DNA from: Sinomonas cellulolyticus
GTDB taxonomy: Bacteria; Actinomycetota; Actinomycetes; Actinomycetales; Micrococcaceae
NCBI RefSeq assembly: GCF_014656475.1
Contig: NZ_BNCM01000002.1
Location: forward strand, 310,001-374,000
Direction of reading: 5' to 3'
DNA: 64,000 nucleotides
Under the pieces are notes generated by a model. The model was not told the origin of the DNA and did not search any database. It was given only the letters and a program-made list of their open reading frames with translations. The translations under genes and the position numbers were made by a program. Shown here piece after piece: positions 24,474-31,616 of the stretch (position 1 is the first letter of the stretch; each line of letters begins with the position of its first letter).

Positions 24474-26734
24474 CCAGCCCCACGACCGCCGCGAGCCGGG
24501 GATCAGGCCTCAGCGCCGACGAGCTCGCCGCCCTCAAGCCGCACGTGGTCGACCTCCACCGCGGAATGCTGGCGACTGGACCGGACGGCGAGGGTGAGTA
24601 CTTCACGACGGCGCAGGACGTGCAGGACATCTTCGGCACGCACCTGCCCGCATTCCTCGAGGGCCGGTCGGGTCCCACGCCCCTGATGGTGAATGCGCAT
24701 GGCGGGCTCGTCACCGAGGCCTCGGGGCTGCGCGCCGCGGAGCAGCGCATTCCGTGGTGGAAGGACAACGGCATCTACCCGATCTTCTTCGTCTGGGAGA
24801 CGGGGCTCGTTCCCTCCCTCGCGGACGCCCTAGCGGGATGGCTCAGCGGCAGCCGGGGGCCGGGCGACTTCAAGGACCGCATCGTGGAGCTCGCGGCGAG
24901 GTTCGGCCAGGGGGAACGCGTGTGGGGCGAGATGAAGCGCTACGCCGAGCTGGCCTCGTCCGAGGCCGGCGGCGCGAGGTTCTTCGCGGACCAGCTCGGC
25001 TCGTTCGTGCGGGCCCACCCGGACGCCCTGTCGATCCATGCGGTGGGCCACAGCGCCGGGTCGATCTTCCACTCGCATTTCCTGCCGGTGCTCCTCGACA
25101 ACCGCGGCGTGGACCGCATCGAGAGCGTGAGCCTGCTCGCGCCCGCGGTGCGCACAGACACCTTCAAGGACAAGCTCGTCCCGCTGCTCGACTCCGGGAT
25201 CGGCAAGATGGCCATGTTCACCATGACGGACGATCTGGAGCGCGCGGACAACTGCGTGCGGGTCTACGGCAAGAGCCTCCTGTACCTCGTGCGTGCCTCC
25301 TTCGAGCCCCGCGTGGGCGACCCGATCCTGGGCCTGCAGGCATCGGTCGAGGCGGACCCCGTGCTGGCCGAATTCTTCGGCGACCCGGATTCCGGTTCCT
25401 CGGCAGAGGTCGTGTGGTCCACCGCGGATACGGGGCCGAGCTCGAGCAGCGACGCGCGCAGCCACGGCGCGTTCGACGACGATCCGGCCACGATGGAGAG
25501 CGTCATGCGGCGCATCCTCGGCGGCAGGAAGGACATCCGCCCGATGCCTGCGACCCGCGGGGCAGAGTCGCTCTGGCCGGCCCAGCCCCGCGATGTCCCG
25601 GTCCCTACGTGGCCGAACGCCGCCACCCGCAAGGCTCTCTGTGTGGGCATCAACCTCTACGAGCAGCCCCAGGACCAGCTGAACGGCTGCGTGGCCGATG
25701 CCGGGGCGTGGGCCACCGAGCTCGAGAAGGCCGGCTTCCAGGTCCACTCGCTCACCGACGGGGCGGCCACGCGCGAGGGCATCCTCCTGAAGATGCTCGA
25801 ACTCGTGGCGACCAGCTCCCCCGGGGACACACTCGTGGTCCAGTACGCCGGCCACGGCACCACCGCGCCGGACCTCGACGGCGACGAGGCCGCCCCCGGG
25901 CAGGGGAAGAACCAGGAGGACGAGGCGCTGTGCCCCGTCGACTTCCGCTCGGGAGAGCTCATCATCGACGACGACCTCGGCGCGATCTGGGACCAGCTTC
26001 CCGAGGGGGTGGCGCTCACCCTCTTCTTCGACTCGTGCCACTCCGGCGACGGCCAGCGGGAGGTCCTCTCGCCCGCCGAGCTCGCCGAAGCGACCATGGA
26101 GCGGCGGCTCCCCCGGCGGGTCGTGCTCTCGGACGAGGAGCGCAAGGCGTTTATGACGCGGCGCGGCTATACAGGCTCCGGCGCCGCCTTGGGACGCGGC
26201 GCCGCGCCGTCCGGACCCGACGCCGGCCCTGCGGCCCAGCCCCAGGCGAGCAACGCCGTCGACCGCTACAAGGCCGCGCGCGAAGTGCTGTTCAGCGCCT
26301 GCCAGCCGGACGAGCTCGCCTACGAGACCGCCGGGCACGGCGACTTCACGGCGAAGGCGGCACCGCTGCTCGCCGCCGCGATCGGCACGATGACCAACCA
26401 GGCGTTCCTCGACAAGGTCGCCGCGGACTTCGGGGGGCGCCAGCACCCCAAGGCGAACGGGCAGGCGGCGCGCCTCGGGCTGACATTCCTCGGGCCGGAA
26501 TCGCACGACGGCGCGGGCTCGGGCGGCGCTGGGAAGGGCGCGGCCGGGAAGGGCGCGGCCGCGATGTCCGCACCCCCGGCATCGGCGGCCACGCAGCAGG
26601 CCGGTCAGCGTGCGGACGACGCCGAGGTGGCCGCGCTCGAGTCGACGCTTGCGCAGGCGCAGGGGGCGGCAGGCCATCGTGCAGCGAAGGTGGCACGGCT
26701 CCTGCGGGCGATCGCGGACGTCATCGAGGAATAG
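24470..26734 (+). CDS. Alpha/beta hydrolase - metacaspase (peptidase C14) fusion
   Basis: The product has 754 residues in two catalytic halves. Residues ~60-300 form an alpha/beta hydrolase: an HGG motif (77-79), WETGLVPSL, and the nucleophile elbow GHSAG with Ser195. Residues ~385-675 form a caspase-like domain: it opens KALCVGINLYEQPQDQLNGCVADA, His462 lies in QYAGHGT and Cys523 in FFDSCHSGD, so both dyad residues are present. The last ~75 residues are a Gly/Ala-rich linker and a predicted helix. There is no signal peptide, so it acts in the cytoplasm. It could be a self-activated lipase/protease effector in stress or defence; that role is inference. Confidence 0.88.
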   Translation: MTSPTTAASRGSGLSADELAALKPHVVDLHRGMLATGPDGEGEYFTTAQDVQDIFGTHLPAFLEGRSGPTPLMVNAHGGLVTEASGLRAAEQRIPWWKDNGIYPIFFVWETGLVPSLADALAGWLSGSRGPGDFKDRIVELAARFGQGERVWGEMKRYAELASSEAGGARFFADQLGSFVRAHPDALSIHAVGHSAGSIFHSHFLPVLLDNRGVDRIESVSLLAPAVRTDTFKDKLVPLLDSGIGKMAMFTMTDDLERADNCVRVYGKSLLYLVRASFEPRVGDPILGLQASVEADPVLAEFFGDPDSGSSAEVVWSTADTGPSSSSDARSHGAFDDDPATMESVMRRILGGRKDIRPMPATRGAESLWPAQPRDVPVPTWPNAATRKALCVGINLYEQPQDQLNGCVADAGAWATELEKAGFQVHSLTDGAATREGILLKMLELVATSSPGDTLVVQYAGHGTTAPDLDGDEAAPGQGKNQEDEALCPVDFRSGELIIDDDLGAIWDQLPEGVALTLFFDSCHSGDGQREVLSPAELAEATMERRLPRRVVLSDEERKAFMTRRGYTGSGAALGRGAAPSGPDAGPAAQPQASNAVDRYKAAREVLFSACQPDELAYETAGHGDFTAKAAPLLAAAIGTMTNQAFLDKVAADFGGRQHPKANGQAARLGLTFLGPESHDGAGSGGAGKGAAGKGAAAMSAPPASAATQQAGQRADDAEVAALESTLAQAQGAAGHRAAKVARLLRAIADVIEE

Positions 26735-26751
26735 GGCAGGCAGGGATAGCG

Positions 26752-27534
26752 GTGCGCGGGCGGGGCGGATACAGGGTCGAGCGGCTGACCCGGGCCAGGC
26801 GTGCCCTCGCGGCCGGCCAAGAGGTGGCGCGCAAGAGGCATCTCATGTACGGGCTCGTCGAGGCTGATCTGACCGTGCCGCGCTCAGCCCTGCGCGAGAA
26901 CTATGAGCGCACGGGCGAGCGGCTCTCGTTCACCGCGTACGTGGTCACGTGCGTGGCCCGCGCCCTCGCCGAGTTCCCGCGCTTCAACGCCCTGCGGCAC
27001 GGGCGCACCGTCGTGTTCCTGGACGAGGTCATCGTGGAGGTGCTCGTGGAGCGCAGCGTGGGCGGCCAGTCCGCCGTGAGCTACCTGCCGATCAGGGCCG
27101 CGGACACCAAGTCCTTGCGCGAGATCCATGAGGAGATCCGCGCCGCGCAGCAGGGGCCTCCCGACGTGATCCCGGGCCAGCGGTGGCTCGACGCGGTCCC
27201 GCTGTTCGCCGTGCCGCGGCTCATGCGGTGGATGGGCCAGAGCGTCCCGTGGGCGCTTCGCCTCGGGGTCGCAGGCGTGAACAACGTGGGCATGGGCACC
27301 GGCGCCGCCGGCTGGGCGCTGAGCCCGGGCGCCGGGACCCTCGCGGTGACGATCGGCGGCATCAGCACCGAGCCGAGGCTCGAGGACGGGTTGGTGGTGG
27401 AGCGGGAGATCTGCCGGCTGACTCTCACCGTTGACCACGACGTGATCGACGGCGCTCCCGCGGCCCGCTTCACCGCTCGCCTGCTCGAGCTGCTCGCCTC
27501 CGGCGAGTCGGTCCGCGCGGCCGTCACGCAGTGA
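26752..27534 (+). CDS. 2-oxoacid dehydrogenase E2-type acyltransferase domain protein lacking a lipoyl domain
   Basis: The product has 260 residues, starting at GTG 26752, 17 bases after the caspase gene. It corresponds to the catalytic CoA-acyltransferase domain: LSFTAYVVTCVARALAEFPRFNA near the start, NVGMGTGAAGWALSPG in the middle, and the active-site motif DHDVIDGAP with His and Asp near the end. No lipoyl or E1/E3-binding domain is present. Free-standing domains of this type occur in actinobacteria; the acyl substrate is unknown. Same strand and spacing suggest co-transcription with the caspase operon. Confidence 0.82.
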   Translation: MRGRGGYRVERLTRARRALAAGQEVARKRHLMYGLVEADLTVPRSALRENYERTGERLSFTAYVVTCVARALAEFPRFNALRHGRTVVFLDEVIVEVLVERSVGGQSAVSYLPIRAADTKSLREIHEEIRAAQQGPPDVIPGQRWLDAVPLFAVPRLMRWMGQSVPWALRLGVAGVNNVGMGTGAAGWALSPGAGTLAVTIGGISTEPRLEDGLVVEREICRLTLTVDHDVIDGAPAARFTARLLELLASGESVRAAVTQ

Positions 27535-27578
27535 GCCCACCGGTTACGCGGTGAGCCCACCGGTCACGCGGTGAGCCC
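27523..27578. repeat. 20-bp tandem repeat overlapping the stop codon of the acyltransferase gene
   Basis: Nearly three copies of GT(C/T)ACGC(A/G)GTGAGCCCACCG start at 27523, 27543 and 27563. The first copy contains the stop codon, and each copy holds a small CGGTG/CACCG hairpin. It may be a slippage product or a weak terminator. Confidence 0.75.
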
Positions 27579-27679
27579 TGCGAGGCTGCGGTCCCTGGCG
27601 GCGCGGAGCCCGAGGTCGCGCGGGTCGTCCTTGGACTCGCCCGTCGCCGCGAGACAGTGCCCAAGGGCACCGCCTGCGC

Positions 27680-28261
27680 CTACCGGCGCGGCAGCTCAGC
27701 CTCGGCCGGGGCCACGATCCCGTCTGCGACGACCCTGAGCATCGAGGCGAGGTCCTCCTCTGAGAGCTCGCTCGCATCCGCGACCGAGGCCACGGCGCCG
27801 ACCAGCCGCGAGACCTCCATCGCGCTCACGCCAGGCCGCAGCGCGGGGCCAAGCTCGTCGATGACGCGCTGGTTGGCATCGAGATAGCGGGTGCATTTGG
27901 CCGCGAACGGCGAACCCGGGTCGCCGAGCGCGAGGGTAATCCGGGCGGCGGCGCCCTTGTGCCCGTTGAGGAGTTCCACGTAGTCGGTGAACCAGCTCAT
28001 GAGCCGGTCCCGGGCGGGGGCGTCGAGTCCGAGTGCGCGGTCCACGGCGGCCCTGACCTTCTCCGTCCAGGCCTCGAGGACGGCGTCGTAGAGCGCCTCC
28101 TTGGTCGGGAAGTGCCTGTAGAGCGTGCCGGCGCCGACCCCGGCGGCCTTGGCCACCTCGTCCATCGAGACGTCGTTGAAACCCTTGGCCTTGAAGAGGG
28201 CGCGGGCCGTCTCCACGATCCGATCTCGGTTGCGGCGGGCATCAGCACGCACGGTCAACAC
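27680..28261 (-). CDS. TetR-family repressor
   Basis: The product has 193 residues. The TetR DNA-binding domain is clear (RIVETARALFKAKGFNDVSMDEVAKAAGVGAGTLYRHFPTKEAL), and the rest is a ligand-binding helical domain. It is divergent from an EmrB/QacA-type efflux pump and almost certainly controls it. The start is GTG at 28261, with a later GTG at 28252 (better spaced from GGAAGG) as the alternative. Two palindromes in the shared promoter region are its probable operators. Confidence 0.9.
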   Translation of the reverse strand: MLTVRADARRNRDRIVETARALFKAKGFNDVSMDEVAKAAGVGAGTLYRHFPTKEALYDAVLEAWTEKVRAAVDRALGLDAPARDRLMSWFTDYVELLNGHKGAAARITLALGDPGSPFAAKCTRYLDANQRVIDELGPALRPGVSAMEVSRLVGAVASVADASELSEEDLASMLRVVADGIVAPAEAELPRR

Positions 28262-28290
28262 ACCTTCCGAAAAGAGCGCACAAAAAAGAG

Positions 28291-28345
28291 TTGCAAACCG
28301 GAGAGTGTCTCCGTATAGTTCTAAGCGGAGCCTCTCTCCTCTTAG
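28291..28345 (+). promoter_or_regulatory. Efflux-pump promoter with two TetR-type palindromes
   Basis: TTGCAA (28291-28296) and TATAGT (28314-28319) are 17 bases apart, a near-consensus promoter for the MFS gene. The spacer holds the perfect inverted repeat CGGAGA-GTG-TCTCCG (28299-28313). A 25-bp imperfect palindrome with outer arms CTAAG/CTTAG follows at 28321-28345. Both lie where a repressor would block transcription. Confidence 0.75.
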
Positions 28346-28383
28346 TGTACGTCAGCCCACCGGCCAGAACAGGACACTTCCCC

Positions 28384-29787
28384 ATGTCTCTTTCAACGGC
28401 ACCCCGCGTGTCTTCGATACCGAACACCACAGCCGGCAACACCGGACTGTGGCTCGTGATGCTCGCCCAGCTCATGCTCGTCCTCGACGGAACCGTGGTG
28501 AACGTGGCGCTCCCCCACATCGCCGCCGATCTCGGCTTCGCGCCCGCGGACCTCAGCTGGGTCCTCAACGGCTACGCGCTCGCCTTCGGCGGCGTGCTGC
28601 TCCTCGGCGGACGGGTCGGGGACGTCCTCGGCCGCCGCCGCACGTTCCTCGTGGGCGTCGCGGCCTTCACCGTGTTCTCGCTCCTCGGCGGGATCGCGTC
28701 CTCGCCGCTCCTGCTCGTCATCGCGCGGGCCCTCCAGGGCCTCGGGGCAGCCTTCGGCGCACCGAACGTCCTCGCGCTCATCACTACGAATGCTAAGGAC
28801 GACGGCGCCCGGAACCGCGCGCTCGCCCTCTTCTCCGCGATCGCCTCCATGGGAGGCGCACTCGGGCTCATCCTCGGCGGCGTCCTCACCGACGCGGCGA
28901 ACTGGCGCTGGACGCTGTTCATCAACGTGCCGATCGGCGTCGCGATCCTCATCGCAGTCCCCCGGTTCGTCCAGGAGACCCCTCGGCGGTCCGGCCGGTT
29001 CGACGTGCTCGGCGCGGTGACGGCCACGGGCGGCGCCGTCGCCATCGTGTGGGCCCTCCTGCAGGCGGCCGACTACGGCTGGGCCGACGTCCGCACGATC
29101 GGCGGCCTCACCCTCGGCGCCGTACTCCTGGTGGTCCTCGGATTCACCGAGGTCCGCGTGGCCCACCCGCTCCTGCGCCCGCACCTGCTGCGCAGCCCGA
29201 GCCGGCTCAGCGCCCTCGCCGCGATGGCCGCGACCTACGGCGGGATGCTCGCGATGTTCTTCCTCATGGTCCAGTACCTCGAGGACGTCCTGCACCTCTC
29301 CCCGCTCGTGACCGGCCTCGTCTTCCTCCCGATGCCGCTGAGCATCTTCGTGATGTCGCGGGTCATCCCGCGGCTCGTGGAGCGCCTCGGCGCCGCGCGG
29401 CTCGTGATCGGGGGCGCCGTTCTCCGGGTCGTCGGGTTCCTCCCGCTCACCCAGCTGGAGGCATCGACGCCCTTCGGGATCGTGGTGGGCGCCCTCCTGC
29501 TCACGGGCATCTCGGCCGGCCTGACGTTCATGCCGCTCACCTCGCTGGCCCTGCGGGACGTCGAGCCCGAGCACGCCGGTTCCGCCTCCGGGCTGTTCCA
29601 GACCATGCAGCAGCTCGGCGGTGCAGTGGGCCTTGCGATCGTCGCCTCGACCTACGCGGCCTTCGCGGTCCCCGGGGACTTCCTGGTGGGCGGGCGCGCA
29701 GGGTTCGTCTCCGCCGCAGTCCTCTCGGCGCTCGCGCTCGCGGCTGCCGTGGGGCTCGCCGTCAGGCCACGGAGGGTGTCTGCGTAG
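28384..29787 (+). CDS. MFS drug/proton antiporter, EmrB/QacA (DHA2) type
   Basis: The product has 467 residues with about 14 hydrophobic segments, as in DHA2 multidrug exporters. Motif A is GGRVGDVLGRRR, and the first helix reads LMLVLDGTVVNVALPHI, typical of the family. It probably exports a toxic compound sensed by the divergent TetR. The start is ATG at 28384, after AGGACA. Its 3' end overlaps the convergent amidohydrolase gene by 26 bases. Confidence 0.92.
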   Translation: MSLSTAPRVSSIPNTTAGNTGLWLVMLAQLMLVLDGTVVNVALPHIAADLGFAPADLSWVLNGYALAFGGVLLLGGRVGDVLGRRRTFLVGVAAFTVFSLLGGIASSPLLLVIARALQGLGAAFGAPNVLALITTNAKDDGARNRALALFSAIASMGGALGLILGGVLTDAANWRWTLFINVPIGVAILIAVPRFVQETPRRSGRFDVLGAVTATGGAVAIVWALLQAADYGWADVRTIGGLTLGAVLLVVLGFTEVRVAHPLLRPHLLRSPSRLSALAAMAATYGGMLAMFFLMVQYLEDVLHLSPLVTGLVFLPMPLSIFVMSRVIPRLVERLGAARLVIGGAVLRVVGFLPLTQLEASTPFGIVVGALLLTGISAGLTFMPLTSLALRDVEPEHAGSASGLFQTMQQLGGAVGLAIVASTYAAFAVPGDFLVGGRAGFVSAAVLSALALAAAVGLAVRPRRVSA

Positions 29788-31048
29788 CCTCGCAAGAGGG
29801 CGGCACCCGACGCGCGTCCCCGCCCCCCGTGGGCGGGGGCGCCGGGTGCCGCGCATTGCCGAGCAGAGCGAGCAGCACGCTGCACTCGACCCGCGCGGTC
29901 AGCAGCACCGCCCGCTCATCGATCTCAAACCGCGGATGATGGTGCGGGGCGCTCGCTCCGGTACCGCACCCCACGCCGAGGAAGACGCTCGGCACGCGGA
30001 TGGAGAACTCGGCGAAGTCGTCACTCGCCGCCAGTGGCGGGGCATGCACGACGGCGGCGAGGCCGGCCGCGGCGATCGCACCTTCCGCGATGGCCGCCAG
30101 AGCGGGATCGTTCGCCAAGACGGGGGCATGACCGGTCCACTCGAGCCTCGCTGAGCAGCCCAAAGCCCCGGCGACCCCGGCTGCCACCTCGACCACGCGG
30201 CGTCGTGCGTACTCCCCAACCGCCGAGGCGAACCAGCGGATGTTCCCGAGCAGGATCACGTCCTCGGGAGCGGCGTTCGCCGCCGTCCCTGCATGCACAG
30301 ACCCGATGCCCACCACGAGGTCCTCGCCGATCGGCGTCTCGCGCGCGGCAAGCGGCTGGAGCGCCGTCATGACGTGTGCCGCGGCAAGGATCGCGTCCGC
30401 GAACTGCCCAGGGGTGCCCGCGTGCCCGGCCCCGCCGCTCACCACGAGCCGAAAGAAGTCGGCTCCGGCGAGTACCGTACCGGGATTCGTGGATACGGTC
30501 CCGTAGGGAACGCCCGAGAGGACATGCGCGCCGAGGGCCATGTCGACGCGGTCGAGCACCCCGGCCTCGACCATGGGCGCCGCGCCCGCGAGGAGCTCCT
30601 CAGCGGGCTGGAGGCAGAAACGCACCGAGCCCCGCAGCGCCTCGCGCCGCGCGGCCAGAACGGCCGCGACGCCGGCGAGCGCTGCGAGGTGCGCGTCATG
30701 GCCGCACAGGTGCCCGAGCGGTCCGTCGGCCGCGAAGCTCAGGCCCGTGGCTTCGCGCACCGGGAGAGCGTCGAGCTCGGCCCGGACGAGGACGCGCGGG
30801 CCCGGGAGCGCGCCGTCCAGATCCACGACCACCCCCGTGCCCGCGATCCCCGTGTGCACCGCGAGCCCGAGTCCGCCGAACCCCGTGACCATGAGTGCTG
30901 CGGTCGCGTGCTCCTCGAAGCCCGGTTCGGGATGAGCATGGACCTCGCGGCGCCACCGGATGAGCTCAGGCTCGAGCGTGACGAGCGCCCGGTCGGCTTC
31001 CGCCGCGAGAAGGGCTGCGCCTCCGCCGCGCACCGCGCCCGCGCTCAT
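29762..31048 (-). CDS. M20-family amidohydrolase (IAA-amino acid hydrolase / aminoacylase-like)
   Basis: The product has 428 residues. Zinc-binding motifs of M20D enzymes are present: HPEPGFEEH near the start, CGHDAH, HAGTPGQFADA in the lid region and APHHHPRFEID at the end. These enzymes remove acyl groups from N-acyl amino acids or peptides in the cytoplasm. The start overlaps the stop of the upstream SnoaL-like gene by ATGA, so the two are coupled. Its 3' end runs into the MFS gene on the other strand. Confidence 0.88.
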   Translation of the reverse strand: MSAGAVRGGGAALLAAEADRALVTLEPELIRWRREVHAHPEPGFEEHATAALMVTGFGGLGLAVHTGIAGTGVVVDLDGALPGPRVLVRAELDALPVREATGLSFAADGPLGHLCGHDAHLAALAGVAAVLAARREALRGSVRFCLQPAEELLAGAAPMVEAGVLDRVDMALGAHVLSGVPYGTVSTNPGTVLAGADFFRLVVSGGAGHAGTPGQFADAILAAAHVMTALQPLAARETPIGEDLVVGIGSVHAGTAANAAPEDVILLGNIRWFASAVGEYARRRVVEVAAGVAGALGCSARLEWTGHAPVLANDPALAAIAEGAIAAAGLAAVVHAPPLAASDDFAEFSIRVPSVFLGVGCGTGASAPHHHPRFEIDERAVLLTARVECSVLLALLGNARHPAPPPTGGGDARRVPPSCEATQTPSVA

Positions 31049-31476
31049 GGCGCGGCCGCCTCCGGGGCCGGGATGAACCCGAGCTGCACGAGCATCGCGA
31101 GCTGGTCGACCACGTGCCAGTGCTCGGCGAGCCGGCCGTCCTCGACCCGGTAGATGTCGATCCCCGCGATCTCGAACGGCTTGCCCGTGGCCGGCAGCCC
31201 GAGGAACGGTTCGACCTGGGTTCCCCGATGGCGCCAGCGCACCGCGACACGGTCGCCCTCAGCGATGACGTCCTCGACCGTGAAGCGTGGGTCCAGCGCG
31301 GTGACGAGCATGGACACGCGGTTGCGCAGGCCGTCTCGGCCTTCGCCTTGGCCCGGCAGCGGATCGTGCTCCGTGTACTCCTCGGCCGCGATCTCGTCGA
31401 TCACGTCCAGCCGGCGCCCGTTGAGGACCTCGTCGTAGAACTGGCCCACGAGCCCGCGAGAAGTTTCAGCAGACAT
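31045..31476 (-). CDS. SnoaL-like / NTF2-fold protein
   Basis: The product has 143 residues. The pattern LVGQFYDEVLNGRRLDVIDEIAAEEYTEHDP and a later VAVRWRHRGTQ then GKPFEIAGIDIYRVEDGRLAEHWHV is typical of SnoaL-like polyketide cyclase-related NTF2-fold proteins. It may bind or isomerise a small molecule. The start is ATG at 31476 with GGGAGG upstream. It is the first gene of a pair with the amidohydrolase and is divergent from the large regulator gene. Confidence 0.85.
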   Translation of the reverse strand: MSAETSRGLVGQFYDEVLNGRRLDVIDEIAAEEYTEHDPLPGQGEGRDGLRNRVSMLVTALDPRFTVEDVIAEGDRVAVRWRHRGTQVEPFLGLPATGKPFEIAGIDIYRVEDGRLAEHWHVVDQLAMLVQLGFIPAPEAAAP

Positions 31477-31616
31477 GGCGTCCTCCCTTTCCTTGTGGTG
31501 TGCCTCCAGTGTTCGCCCGGGCACTGGCGCAGAACACGTCGACAACCCACCGGCTGGCCCACCGACTCGGGATGGCGGACCGCGGGCCTACCCTTGAGGA
31601 AAGGGAAGGCGGCGCC

